From an uncultured Bryobacterales bacterium (lineage in GTDB: Bacteria; Acidobacteriota; Terriglobia; Bryobacterales; UBA6623), in assembly GCA_951813605.1 (NCBI GenBank), contig OX638379.1:3652062-3716061 (forward strand): 64,000 nucleotides of DNA, written 5' to 3'. Made by a program: the position numbers and the translations under genes. Below are positions 9,001 to 17,608 of the stretch, piece after piece. The number at the start of each line of letters is the position of its first letter. Within the stretch, counting starts at the first letter, position 1. The notes under the pieces are model-generated. The model was not told where the DNA came from. It was given only the letters and a program-made list of their open reading frames with translations, and searched no databases.

Positions 9001-9431
9001 CGAACTCAGGCTAGCACCACGCGAAGCGGAAGCCGGAAATCCTCGCTGCCGCAAATGACGTGGATGCGCAGCGATAGTTCAAGGCTGCCCTCCAAGTTCC
9101 CGGGCGCAGGCCGGCATTGGGCGTCTCGAATGGTGTTCGAATGCCCGCTTGGCACTGGCAGGGCACTGCCGCTCTCACTCGGCGCGGCACGGGAGATGCG
9201 GGGTGAGGTGCCCCAACAAGAGCCCGAAGAGGAAACGCGTGCGGATGTTGCAGGCGATTCGACTCGATGCCAACTCGCCCCGACGGGCTGGAACGCGGCC
9301 ACGCGCGTCATGGGTTCCGTCGGCATGCAGGAACGGCTGCCGGACAAGTCGGATTCGAGGAAACGAATCGAGCGCGGAATCAGCGGGGGTTGCAACAGCC
9401 GGTCCAGTGGGAGACACTCGCAGTTCTGCCA
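9001..9431. other. Divergent intergenic region, no convincing gene
   Basis: About 430 bases separate the minus-strand GH2 gene from the plus-strand PfkB kinase. One minus-strand frame stays open from inside the kinase gene and ends with TGA at 9008-9006, five bases before the GH2 start. Its last 30 or so residues (GNLEGSLELSLRIHV...) look protein-like. The rest is Ser/Arg-rich and I recognise no family, so I do not call it a gene. Promoters for both flanking genes should lie here, but I could not pick out convincing elements. Confidence 0.4.
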
Positions 9432-10358
9432 ATGATCCTCACCCTTACGCTGAATCCGGCAATCGACCTGGCCCTCGGCGTGAGGAGCCTCGCCACGTCC
9501 GAACGGGCCTTTATCCGGAGCGAGGCTGAGACAGCGGGAGGCAAGGGGATCAATGCCGCGAGGGTCATTCACGCCTACGGCGGAAAGACCCTGGCCGTGG
9601 CACCGATTGGCGGACGCCGGGGCGGGCGCTTCGCGGAACTGTTGCGGGCCGAGGGTCTGCCGGCCGAACTGGTGCCGGTCCAGGGCGAGACGCGTCGCAA
9701 TGTCGCGATCACGGACAGGCGGGGCCGGACGGTCAAGGTTGATCAGAAGGGCGTCCCGCCATCAACCGAGGAATTGCTGCGAATCGAAAGGGCGGTCGAG
9801 CGGCGTCTTCCGGACCTGAGCTGGCTCATGCTGAACGGCAGTGTTGCTCCCGGAACGCGGGATGATATCTACCACCGGCTTGCCGAGAAGGCGAACTGGG
9901 CAGGCGTCCGGGTCCTCGTCGACACGAGTGGACCGGCCCTGGCAGCGTCGCTCGCCGCCGAGCCATCGCTTGTCAAGCCAAACCTCTCGGAGGCGGAAGA
10001 ACTGCTCGGTCGCAATTTGCCGACTGTGCGAGATGCGATCAAGGCCGCGGAAGAGATTCGCGATCGGGGAGCGAAGAATGTGCTTCTCTCGCTCGGGGCC
10101 CGTGGGGCCATCGGTGCCCGCGCGGAGGGCGCTCTGCTGGCTCGAGTGCGGACCGCGAGAACGGGGAGCGCAGTCGGGGCGGGCGACGTCTTGGCAGCGA
10201 CCTGCGTTTGGGCGCTCGGCCGTGGGGAGCCTTTCGAGGAAGCCCTGCGATGGGGGGTTGGGGCCGCTACCGCGGCCGCTTCGCTCGCGGGCCTTGAATT
10301 TGGATCCGCCAGCGACGCTGACGCCGTCCGAGGCGAGGTGGAAGTCATTGCCTGCTAA
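9432..10358 (+). CDS. PfkB-family hexose-phosphate kinase (1-phosphofructokinase type)
   Basis: The 308-residue protein begins MILTLTLNPAIDL, the standard opening of 1-phosphofructokinase (FruK) and tagatose-6-phosphate kinase (LacC). The first PfkB signature appears as AGGKGINAARV near residue 38. The second, GAGD with the catalytic Asp, is AVGAGDVLAA near residue 250. KPNLSEAEELLG is the usual mid-protein motif. It phosphorylates a sugar monophosphate with ATP in the cytoplasm. No fructose PTS or repressor is next to it, so fruK and lacC cannot be told apart. The start at 9432 was chosen for this N-terminal match. Confidence 0.85.
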   Translation: MILTLTLNPAIDLALGVRSLATSERAFIRSEAETAGGKGINAARVIHAYGGKTLAVAPIGGRRGGRFAELLRAEGLPAELVPVQGETRRNVAITDRRGRTVKVDQKGVPPSTEELLRIERAVERRLPDLSWLMLNGSVAPGTRDDIYHRLAEKANWAGVRVLVDTSGPALAASLAAEPSLVKPNLSEAEELLGRNLPTVRDAIKAAEEIRDRGAKNVLLSLGARGAIGARAEGALLARVRTARTGSAVGAGDVLAATCVWALGRGEPFEEALRWGVGAATAAASLAGLEFGSASDADAVRGEVEVIAC

Positions 10359-10558
10359 CCCTTCGCGCTGCGGCTGTGGCGGGCGGGCATCGTTTCTGAC
10401 AGTTCGCCTTGCCCTCGGCCGCAGGCCGGCAGTTTGGGCAACTGTCCAGCTACGCCGAACCTAGCCGGCTGCGCTTCCCAAGCTTGACGCAGCGGATTCT
10501 CACGGGACGCGGCGAGGGTCCTTTTCAGCATAACGGGCGCCTTGGCCAGAGGCACCAC

Positions 10559-11152
10559 CTACCGGCTGTAGCCGTCTCCAGGTGTCCGGTTCCCCTGAGT
10601 CCTTTTGCCTTTTCTGCTCGCTGCCCGAGAGCTTGGTTGTTGTGATCGTTGCTGCCCTGTTCCCGCTGGTTTCTGGCTTGGTAGATGCCACAGCCGTTCT
10701 GCATAGGGTCTGTCTCGTTGCTGCAAGTATCGCCCGAAGTGCTCTAGTCTCGGGAGCGTCTCACCGTCCTTGGCCCGGCTGGATGCCCTCTTGCTGGCGA
10801 TGATGTCGTCAATGGAGCAGACCGGGAATCCAGCGATGTTCCTCCCACGACTCCATGCGTCCTCGAACCGCTCGATGCCGTCCGGGGCGAACACGAGATC
10901 CACGTCGAACGGTCCGTTCTTGAACTGTATAAAGTCCTTTCCCCGCTCGATCTCCTGGGCCTGATCGTCGCTGATCCTGAACTCCAGGTCGCGAAGTGCT
11001 GCTGTCAGCGCTTCGCCGTTGGTTCTGGCCTTTTGCACAAATAGGTCGGCATACTGAGTCGTATCGGGGAAACCATGCAGGATCGCGCCTGTCTTTCCGA
11101 TAAACAGGTAACCGACGTTGTGTCGTTCCAGTGTGTCCCGCAGTTCGTTGAC
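10559..11152 (-). CDS. Nucleotidyltransferase-like protein without a canonical start codon
   Basis: The frame encodes a compact nucleotidyltransferase-fold protein. It contains YLFIGKTGAILHGFPDTTQ near the N-terminus, then FDVDLVFAP and VCSIDDIIASKRASSR, a pattern shared with minimal/AbiEii-like nucleotidyltransferases. The natural first residues look like xNELRDTLERHN, but the expected start codon reads GTC (11152-11150). No ATG, GTG or TTG occurs between the upstream in-frame stop and a GTG at 11038, which would delete the glycine and active-site region. The C-terminal 40 residues are Gln/Arg/Ser-rich and unlike the family. Either a rare start is used or the gene is decaying. It follows the small gene at 11163-11396 with about 10 bases between. 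Confidence 0.6.
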   Translation of the reverse strand, partial: VNELRDTLERHNVGYLFIGKTGAILHGFPDTTQYADLFVQKARTNGEALTAALRDLEFRISDDQAQEIERGKDFIQFKNGPFDVDLVFAPDGIERFEDAWSRGRNIAGFPVCSIDDIIASKRASSRAKDGETLPRLEHFGRYLQQRDRPYAERLWHLPSQKPAGTGQQRSQQPSSRAASRKGKRTQGNRTPGDGYSR

Positions 11153-11162
11153 TTGATTGTGA

Positions 11163-11396
11163 CTAATCGGACCCGTATCCCAGCCACATCGGCAGATGCT
11201 TGTTGCACCAGCTCCGGTAGTCCTTCATCGTCTCGAACGATCGGTACGGTTTGTCGTCCAGCACAGGTTTGTACGTGTGGATGAAGGCGTACCTCAGACG
11301 CAGTTCGAGTGGTCGCGCCGCCGCTGCCTCGAATTCAGCACGCCATTCCGTCCTGATGTCGGTGTCGTTCTCCTGCGCGTCGTTCATGTCAGACAC
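11163..11396 (-). CDS. Small acidic/aromatic protein upstream of the nucleotidyltransferase
   Basis: The 77-residue product starts at GTG 11396 or ATG 11387. It contains RPLELRLRYAFIHTYKPVLDD and ends KHLPMWLGYGSD. I do not recognise a named domain. Its position immediately upstream of, and nearly overlapping, a nucleotidyltransferase-like gene suggests a two-gene module, possibly toxin-antitoxin-like. That role is inference from context only. Confidence 0.5.
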   Translation of the reverse strand: MSDMNDAQENDTDIRTEWRAEFEAAAARPLELRLRYAFIHTYKPVLDDKPYRSFETMKDYRSWCNKHLPMWLGYGSD

Positions 11397-11480
11397 CTAC
11401 GTCTTATGATCCTACTCCGATTCTGGCACCAGATGCTTTGGTGTTTTCGCCACTTTCGCATATGATCCCCGGCGCAAAGG

Positions 11481-12089
11481 CTATTGGTCCGAGCGGAGAT
11501 GCCGGTCGAGTCCGGCGGACAGCTGCCCGACGGCTTTCTGGACAGCGGCGCTCATGCTCGACACGACCGAGCGCACGTCGCTCGCCGTCACATGCTCGGT
11601 GCGCGACTCGGTTCCGGACCAGACGACCCGACCTGTCGCGGCGTCGACAAGCTCCAAGGAAACCTCCGCCGCCGCCCTTAAGGGACCGCCGTAGTCGATT
11701 TCTTCGAGCCTCCGAAGCTCGCCGCGCAACACGAAGTCGGCCTTCGTCCGTCCGTCGGACGGGGTGATCCTGACGAAGGCGCCTCTTGCCATCAATTCCC
11801 GCAGGAGCGCCCGGGCGACGGAATCCTCGGGATCCTCGGCCCAGCGGTGGTACTCGTAGAACCCGACCTGCTCGCGAGACTCGCGGTAGACGATGCGGCC
11901 CTGGCCGACCACCTTGTCCGCGCGGACCGGCATCAGGACGGCGGTGTGCTCTAACGTCTCGACAGCCGGGGTCGGGGACGGTAAATCCAACACGTAGTAG
12001 AGCGTTGGCGGCACCTTGCCGCCGCAAGCGAAGCAAGCGACGATGATGGCCGCCGCGGCCAGGCAGCGTGAACGCGGGGTAGTAAGCAT
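11481..12089 (-). CDS. ABC-type transport auxiliary lipoprotein (PqiC-like)
   Basis: I start at the ATG at 12089 because it gives a lipoprotein signal (MLTTPRSRCLAAAAIIVAC) with lipobox IVAC. After the lipid-anchored Cys comes the family hallmark YYVLDLP. A long alpha/beta domain follows, with RIVYRESREQVGFYEYHRWAEDP and later VSLELVDAATGRVVWSG. This matches the periplasmic lipoproteins that accompany MlaD/PqiB-type lipid-transport systems. No MlaE or MlaD gene lies in the window, so it is an orphan here. It is divergent from the Cys-rich gene, with 24 bases between. Confidence 0.78.
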   Translation of the reverse strand: MLTTPRSRCLAAAAIIVACFACGGKVPPTLYYVLDLPSPTPAVETLEHTAVLMPVRADKVVGQGRIVYRESREQVGFYEYHRWAEDPEDSVARALLRELMARGAFVRITPSDGRTKADFVLRGELRRLEEIDYGGPLRAAAEVSLELVDAATGRVVWSGTESRTEHVTASDVRSVVSSMSAAVQKAVGQLSAGLDRHLRSDQ

Positions 12090-12113
12090 GCTAGTCTGAG
12101 CCAGCCTGTCATT

Positions 12114-12425
12114 ATGTCCGATCTCGCGCTCTCCTGCTTTCGCTGCGGCCATGCGTTGAGATTGATGCCCGGCGATAAGATCCAGAGACAGGACACCTGC
12201 GCCGGTTGCGGCGCGGACTTGCACTCGTGCGTCCACTGCCGATTTTTCGATCCCAGCCGCAACAACCAGTGCTCGGAGCCCCAGGCGGAATGGGTCGGAG
12301 ACAAGGAAAAATCGAACTTCTGCGGGTATTACGAGCCACGGATGTCAGTGAACCTTTCGGCTCGCGGCGGCGGCAACCGGACCCTGGACGCGCGGGCCGA
12401 TTTCAACAATCTCTTCAAGAAATAG
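12114..12425 (+). CDS. Small cysteine-rich zinc-ribbon-like protein
   Basis: The 103-residue protein carries CFRCG near the N-terminus, CAGCGADLHSCVHCRFFD in the middle, then NQCSEP and FCGYYEP. The pattern suggests one or two zinc-binding ribbons. It resembles a widely conserved but uncharacterised bacterial family with CxHCRFxDP and NxCxEP signatures. The function is not known. It sits 30 bases upstream of speA on the same strand. Confidence 0.75.
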   Translation: MSDLALSCFRCGHALRLMPGDKIQRQDTCAGCGADLHSCVHCRFFDPSRNNQCSEPQAEWVGDKEKSNFCGYYEPRMSVNLSARGGGNRTLDARADFNNLFKK

Positions 12426-12455
12426 GCCGGGACTCCGGTCGAAGCTAGTACAGCA

Positions 12456-14411
12456 ATGGCATCCCAGTCTCGCCATGCCCCCTCCAGCGTCCGCGCACCG
12501 GTGGAGACCTCCGCTCGCCGGTCGAACATCGACCGCATTTCCAAGATCTACGGCATCGACAACTGGGGATTCGATTACTTCGGCGTCAACGACGCGGGGC
12601 ACTTTACGGTGGCGCCTCACAAGATCCCCGGGATCGACATCGACATCTACGAGGTGGTGCGGAAGCAAGCGCGAGACGGGCAGACTCCGCCCTTCCTGCT
12701 GCGATTCCCCCAGATCCTGGACGAACGGCTAGCTTCGCTGCACAGAGCGTTCAGCAGGGCGATTGAGGAGTTCGACTACGAGGGCCGCCACATCGGAGCC
12801 TACCCCGTCAAGGTCAACCAGAAGAAGGAAGTTCTGCGACGCCTCGTGTCCTCGGGCAGGCGTTACGACTACGGTCTCGAAGTGGGCAGCAAGGCCGAGC
12901 TGGTTGCGGCCCTGTCAATGCCCCTCGCGGACGGGGCACTCATCGCCTGCAACGGGCTCAAGGACGAGCTGTACCTGCGTCTCGCCATGCTCGCGGGCAA
13001 GCTCGGACGGAGGGCCGTCATTGTCGTCGAGGACATCCATGACCTAAAGATGGCCCTGCAGCTGGCCCGGACGCTCGATCTGAAGCCGCCCTTGGGCCTG
13101 CGCGCGAAGCTGAGCACGCGGGGCAGCGGCAAATGGGAAGACTCCGGCGGCGAGTTCGCCAAGTTCGGCATGAGCACGCTCGACCTCGTGCAGGCGCTTG
13201 CGCTGATCGAAAGTTGTGGTGCCAGGGAGCAGCTCACAATGCTCCACTTCCACAGCGGATCGCAGGTCAACGATATCCGGCAGGCCAAGCGGGTGTTCAA
13301 GGAAGCGGCCCGGGTCTACGCCAAGGTCCGCGAGATGGGCTTTTCCATCGAATACCTCAACGTGGGCGGCGGCCTGGGCGTCGACTACGACGGATCCCGG
13401 ACGGCCAGCGAGTTCTCGATGAACTACTCGGTACAGGAGTTCGCGAACGACATCGTCTACGCGATCGGCGAGGTGTGCGACGGCGAGGAGGTGCCGACGC
13501 CGACTATCGTGACCGAGCACGGCCGCGCCATGGTGGCCTACCACGCGATGCTGGTTGTGGACGTGCGCAAGGTGATCGCGCCGGGCGTCGCGCCGGGCTC
13601 GGAGTTCGCAGCGATCGAATCCGAATCGGAGCCCGTTCTGGAACTCGTCGATCTCGCCGAGGGGATCAACGCGAAAAACTTCCGAGAGCGCTACCACGAT
13701 GCGGTCCAGCAACGGGACGATATGAACTCGCTCTTCGAGCTGGGCTATCTGGGACTGCGGGACAAGGCAAAGGGCGAATGGCTCTTCTGGGGCATCTGCC
13801 GCCAAGTGGCGCGTTTCTCGCGCGCGATGAAGGCTCGCCCGGACGAGTTCGACAAACTGGACCGCATGCTGGCGTCGAAGTACGTCTGCAATTTCTCCAT
13901 GTTCCAGTCAATGCCGGACTTCTGGGCCTTCGACCAGCTGTTCCCCGTCCTGCCGGTCCACCGCCTCGACGAGATTCCGACCGAGCGCGGGGTGCTGTGC
14001 GACATCACCTGCGACTCCGACGGCACCGTGGACCGTTTCGTCGACACCAGGCACTGCAAGGAATCCCTGGAGTTGCACCCGCTGCGCCCCGGCGAGCCTT
14101 ACTACCTCGGATTCCTCCTGCTAGGGGCATATCAAGAGACGCTAGGCGACATGCACAACTTGTTCGGGGTCGTGACGGAATTGAACGTGAGCGTGAAGCC
14201 GGACGGGCGGGCCGTGGTGAGCCAGCCGATCCGCGGTGACAACGTGCGCGACGTCCTAACCGATATCGGCTACGAGCCCGAGGACCTCCGGGATGCAATC
14301 GCCCGGCGCTTGGCAGAGCGCAGGAAGTCGGGGATGCTCGGGGACGAAGACGAGCACGAGGTGCTGGCAACCGCCTCTCGAGTGCTCGACGACTATACTT
14401 ACTTGGTTTGA
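12456..14411 (+). CDS. speA: Biosynthetic arginine decarboxylase
   Basis: The 651-residue PLP enzyme converts arginine to agmatine, the first step of the agmatine route to putrescine and spermidine. The PLP lysine is Lys119 in AYPVKVNQ, matching Lys127 of E. coli SpeA. The glycine-rich phosphate-binding stretch LNVGGGLGVDYDG and the C-terminal domain Cys in LCDITCDSDG are present. Length matches the family (about 630-660). No agmatinase or agmatine deiminase is adjacent. An acyl-CoA ligase follows 28 bases downstream. Confidence 0.95.
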   Translation: MASQSRHAPSSVRAPVETSARRSNIDRISKIYGIDNWGFDYFGVNDAGHFTVAPHKIPGIDIDIYEVVRKQARDGQTPPFLLRFPQILDERLASLHRAFSRAIEEFDYEGRHIGAYPVKVNQKKEVLRRLVSSGRRYDYGLEVGSKAELVAALSMPLADGALIACNGLKDELYLRLAMLAGKLGRRAVIVVEDIHDLKMALQLARTLDLKPPLGLRAKLSTRGSGKWEDSGGEFAKFGMSTLDLVQALALIESCGAREQLTMLHFHSGSQVNDIRQAKRVFKEAARVYAKVREMGFSIEYLNVGGGLGVDYDGSRTASEFSMNYSVQEFANDIVYAIGEVCDGEEVPTPTIVTEHGRAMVAYHAMLVVDVRKVIAPGVAPGSEFAAIESESEPVLELVDLAEGINAKNFRERYHDAVQQRDDMNSLFELGYLGLRDKAKGEWLFWGICRQVARFSRAMKARPDEFDKLDRMLASKYVCNFSMFQSMPDFWAFDQLFPVLPVHRLDEIPTERGVLCDITCDSDGTVDRFVDTRHCKESLELHPLRPGEPYYLGFLLLGAYQETLGDMHNLFGVVTELNVSVKPDGRAVVSQPIRGDNVRDVLTDIGYEPEDLRDAIARRLAERRKSGMLGDEDEHEVLATASRVLDDYTYLV

Positions 14412-14439
14412 AGCCCGTGTCTGGGCGACTCAACTACGA

Positions 14440-15969
14440 ATGGGTTCCCTGATCGAAGCGGCGCCAGCGACCATAGCGGAGCTGCTAGCCGCGCATGACG
14501 ACGCAGCGCCCGCCATCCGTGATGTGGACGGAGACTGCATGACCTACGGGCAGCTGCGGGCTCAAGCCGAAGCGACTGGCGCGGCGCTCAACGCGAGAGG
14601 CATCGGGCCCGGCGATGCCGTGGCAATGGTGCTCGGCAACGGCCCGCACATAGCAGCGGCATTTACCGCTGTCGCCTCCGCGGCGGCAGCGGCCCCCTTG
14701 CATCCGGGCTTGCGGGAGCGCGAGCTGCGGGAGAGCCTTGGAAGCCTCGGCGCCAAGGCTCTGGTGGTGGAGGGCTCCGCCCGGACCCCGGCGACAGCCG
14801 CCGCACTCGATCTCGGGATCCCGATCCTGTCTCTCGAGCCGACGACTCCTTCGGGAGGCTTCCGCCTCGGGGACGGCCTTGCAGCAGGGATGGCCCGACC
14901 CCGCCCAGCGACGCCGGGCGACACGGCGCTCCTGCTGCACACGTCGGGAACGACGGCACGTCCAAAGCTCGTCCCTCTCTCCCAAGCGAACCTGGCTACA
15001 TCCGCCCGCAACGTAGCCGCCACCTTGCGCCTGGGGTCCGAGGATGTCTGTCTCAACATCATGCCGCTGTTCCACATACACGGGCTGGTCGGAGCGCTGC
15101 TAGCTTCCCTGCGCGCCGGCGCGACAGTCGTCGCCACGCCGGGCTTTCATGCGATGCGGTTGTTCAGATGGCTCGACCGGCTCCGTCCGACCTGGTACAG
15201 CGCCGTGCCGACAATGCACCAAGCTATCTTGCAGCGCGCGCGACGCAACCTGGAGAGCGTGGCCAGGAGCCGTCTCCGGCTGATCCGCTCGTCGTCCGCT
15301 GCGCTTCCGCCAACCGTTCTCGCGTCGCTGGAGGACAGGTTCGGCTGCCCTGTCATCGAATCCTACGGGATGACCGAGGCGTCCCACCAGATGGCGAGCA
15401 ATCCCCTGCCACCCGGCGTGCGCAAGCCCGGCACCGTCGGCGTGGCCGCGGGGCCGGAAGTCGCAGTCATGGACGCTTCCGGCAACCTGCTTTCCACGGG
15501 CGAGACCGGCGAGGTCGTGATCCGAGGCCCCAACGTCACGGCGGGCTACGTGGACAACCCGGAAGCGAACGCCAGTTCCTTCAGCCACGGGTGGTTCCGC
15601 ACGGGCGACCAAGGATTCGGCGACGAAGACGGCTACTTCACGATCACCGGGCGACTCAAGGAGCTTATCAACAGAGGGGGCGAGAAGATATCGCCGCGCG
15701 AGATCGACGAGGTCCTGCTCGAGCATCCGGCAGTCTCGCAAGCGGTCGCGTTCGCCGCGCCGCACGCGAAGCTCGGCGAAGAGATCGGGGCCGCCATCGT
15801 GCTGGAAGAGGGTGCCAGTCTCACGCGCCGCCAGCTTCAAGAGTTTGCCGCCGAGCGGCTAGCAGCGTACAAGGTGCCGCGCGTCGTGCGGATCGTGGAC
15901 GCCATCCCCAAGGGCCCGAGCGGCAAGCTGAAGCGCGTCGGCTTGGCGCGCGATCTCGGCATCGGCTGA
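14440..15969 (+). CDS. AMP-forming acyl-CoA synthetase (oxalate-CoA ligase-like)
   Basis: I start at ATG 14440, just after speA ends, because a longer frame would overlap speA. The 509-residue protein has the AMP-binding P-loop as HTSGTTARPK (about 165). It also has IESYGMTEASHQMA (about 305), the hinge GRLKELINRGGEKISP (about 405) and the C-terminal catalytic Lys in GPSGKLKRVG. The HTSGTT(x)RPK variant and the CLNIMPLFHIHGL segment resemble plant AAE3 oxalyl-CoA synthetases. The substrate is therefore tentatively oxalate or a small acid. It converges with pyrF. Confidence 0.85.
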   Translation: MGSLIEAAPATIAELLAAHDDAAPAIRDVDGDCMTYGQLRAQAEATGAALNARGIGPGDAVAMVLGNGPHIAAAFTAVASAAAAAPLHPGLRERELRESLGSLGAKALVVEGSARTPATAAALDLGIPILSLEPTTPSGGFRLGDGLAAGMARPRPATPGDTALLLHTSGTTARPKLVPLSQANLATSARNVAATLRLGSEDVCLNIMPLFHIHGLVGALLASLRAGATVVATPGFHAMRLFRWLDRLRPTWYSAVPTMHQAILQRARRNLESVARSRLRLIRSSSAALPPTVLASLEDRFGCPVIESYGMTEASHQMASNPLPPGVRKPGTVGVAAGPEVAVMDASGNLLSTGETGEVVIRGPNVTAGYVDNPEANASSFSHGWFRTGDQGFGDEDGYFTITGRLKELINRGGEKISPREIDEVLLEHPAVSQAVAFAAPHAKLGEEIGAAIVLEEGASLTRRQLQEFAAERLAAYKVPRVVRIVDAIPKGPSGKLKRVGLARDLGIG

Positions 15970-15985
15970 CCCGAGACCGTCTGGC

Positions 15986-16708
15986 CTACGCGCCCGCGAA
16001 CACGCCGGCGATCGTCTGCTGTATGCTTTCCGCGGCTGCTCGGGGATCATTCGCATCACGAATTGGTCGGCCGACTACGATGTGGTCGGCACCATTCAAG
16101 AACGCCTGGCGGACATCCACCGTGCGCTTCTGGTCGTCGGCGGGCCGGTTCTCCACGGGGCGTATGCCGGGTGTCACGACTAGCAGCCTGTTATCCACCT
16201 CGGCGCGCAACGCCGCAGCCTCCAAGCCGGAAGAAATGACTCCGTCACAGCCGATTTCGAAAGCGCGCTTCGCCCGCGAAAGGACGAGTTCCCTGGGGTT
16301 GCAGCGGAATCCGAGGTCGTCGAGGTCGCCCCGGTCCAAGCTCGTCAGCGCCGTCACGGCGAGGATCTTGACGTCCCCCCGGTTCTCGCAGGCTGCCTCG
16401 AGCATCGCGTCGTTGCCGTGGACCGTGCAGCACGTCACGCCCCGCCCATCGAGCCGGCGCACGGCGCGCCCCACGGTCGCTGGCACGTCGAAGAACTTCA
16501 AGTCCACGAAGACCTTCTTGCCCTGCGACGCAAGGTGGTCGACCAATTCGAAATAGCCCCCTCCCATGAACAGCTCGAGCCCGAGCTTGTAGAACGAAAC
16601 GGTTTCGCCGAGCGCCTTGGCGAGCGTTCTGGCGGTATCGGTGCCGGGCACGTCCATAGCGAAGATCAGCCGATCGCGGAGCGGGACACGGTTCCTCGAA
16701 AGGGGCAT
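15986..16708 (-). CDS. pyrF: Orotidine 5'-phosphate decarboxylase
   Basis: The 240-residue TIM-barrel enzyme makes UMP from OMP, the last step of de novo pyrimidine synthesis. The start of the barrel is LIFAMDVP and the catalytic Lys/Asp array is VFVDLKFFDVPATV (about 66-80). The phosphate-binding end is VTPGIRP, followed by IVVGRPI. Length and motifs are those of the bacterial PyrF type 1 family. It is a lone pyr gene, sitting convergent with the ligase and divergent from the cyclase-family lipoprotein. Confidence 0.95.
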   Translation of the reverse strand: MPLSRNRVPLRDRLIFAMDVPGTDTARTLAKALGETVSFYKLGLELFMGGGYFELVDHLASQGKKVFVDLKFFDVPATVGRAVRRLDGRGVTCCTVHGNDAMLEAACENRGDVKILAVTALTSLDRGDLDDLGFRCNPRELVLSRAKRAFEIGCDGVISSGLEAAALRAEVDNRLLVVTPGIRPVENRPADDQKRTVDVRQAFLNGADHIVVGRPIRDANDPRAAAESIQQTIAGVFAGA

Positions 16709-16794
16709 TCTTCGTCTAGGCTAGCGCGAAGCCCGGGCGAGCGGTGCGCAACCCGAGCCAGCTGAATATGGGCTGGCCGCAGTAAACTGAACGC

Positions 16795-17598
16795 GTGAAT
16801 TCGCGGTATGCATGCCTTGTCGCCGGGTTGCTCGCGTGGACGGTTGCCTGCGGAGGCCCCGCCCCGGTCGAGCAGGACCCGTTGGCGGGCTATCGACTGG
16901 TCGACCTGACGCACGCCTTCGACGAAAACACCGTGTTCTGGCCAACCGGACAGCCTTTCCGCCACGACAGGACCGCTTGGGGCCAGCAGCCGGCCGGTTA
17001 CTGGTACAGCGCATATGACCTCGCCATGAGCGAGCATTGCGGCACTCATCTCGACGCCCCGATCCATTTCGCCGAAGGCAAGCCCGCGGTCGGAGATCTG
17101 TCATTGGAGCAGCTCTCCGGGCCCTTGGCAATCGTCGACATCCAAAGCCAGTGCGCAGCGAATCCCGATTACGCCGCTTCCCCGGCCGACCTGGACGCCT
17201 GCGAAGCCCGACACGGGCATGTCGGGACAGGCTCGGTCGTCCTGTTCCGCACAGGGTGGAGCCAACGCTGGCCGGATACCCTGCAGTACTTGGGAGATGA
17301 CACTCCGGGCAAGGCGGACGCCCTGCACTTCCCCGGAATCTCGCCGGAAGCTGCCCGCTGGCTCGTCGACCGGGGAGTCGCGGCCGTCGGGATCGACACC
17401 GCCAGCATCGATCCCGGGCAATCTGCAGACTTTGCCGCGCATCAAGTGCTCGCCGGGGATGCTGTCCCGATCCTCGAGAATGTGGCCAGCCTGGACCAAG
17501 TACCGGAGCGAGGCGCGTACCTGCTGGCGTTCCCGATGAAGATCGGAAGCGGCTCCGGCGCGCCGTGCCGGATTGCGGCACTCGTTCCCCACAAGTAG
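16795..17598 (+). CDS. Cyclase-family (kynurenine formamidase-like) lipoprotein
   Basis: The 267-residue protein opens with a lipoprotein signal ending TVAC-GG (Cys19). It then carries the metal-dependent cyclase/formamidase motif HCGTHLDAPIHF, with His81, His85, Asp87 and His91 as likely zinc ligands. GIDTASIDPG and NVASLDQVP are further conserved parts. Family members hydrolyse N-formylkynurenine or isatin-like rings. The lipid anchor means this one works outside the cytoplasm, so the kynurenine substrate is doubtful. Confidence 0.85.
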   Translation: MNSRYACLVAGLLAWTVACGGPAPVEQDPLAGYRLVDLTHAFDENTVFWPTGQPFRHDRTAWGQQPAGYWYSAYDLAMSEHCGTHLDAPIHFAEGKPAVGDLSLEQLSGPLAIVDIQSQCAANPDYAASPADLDACEARHGHVGTGSVVLFRTGWSQRWPDTLQYLGDDTPGKADALHFPGISPEAARWLVDRGVAAVGIDTASIDPGQSADFAAHQVLAGDAVPILENVASLDQVPERGAYLLAFPMKIGSGSGAPCRIAALVPHK

Positions 17599-17608
17599 GG
17601 CGGTTCGA

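Noticed and set aside
13133..14239. 368-residue alternative frame inside speA
   Set aside because: Overlaps an unambiguous SpeA sequence in another frame; composition is Arg/Gly-rich with no domain.
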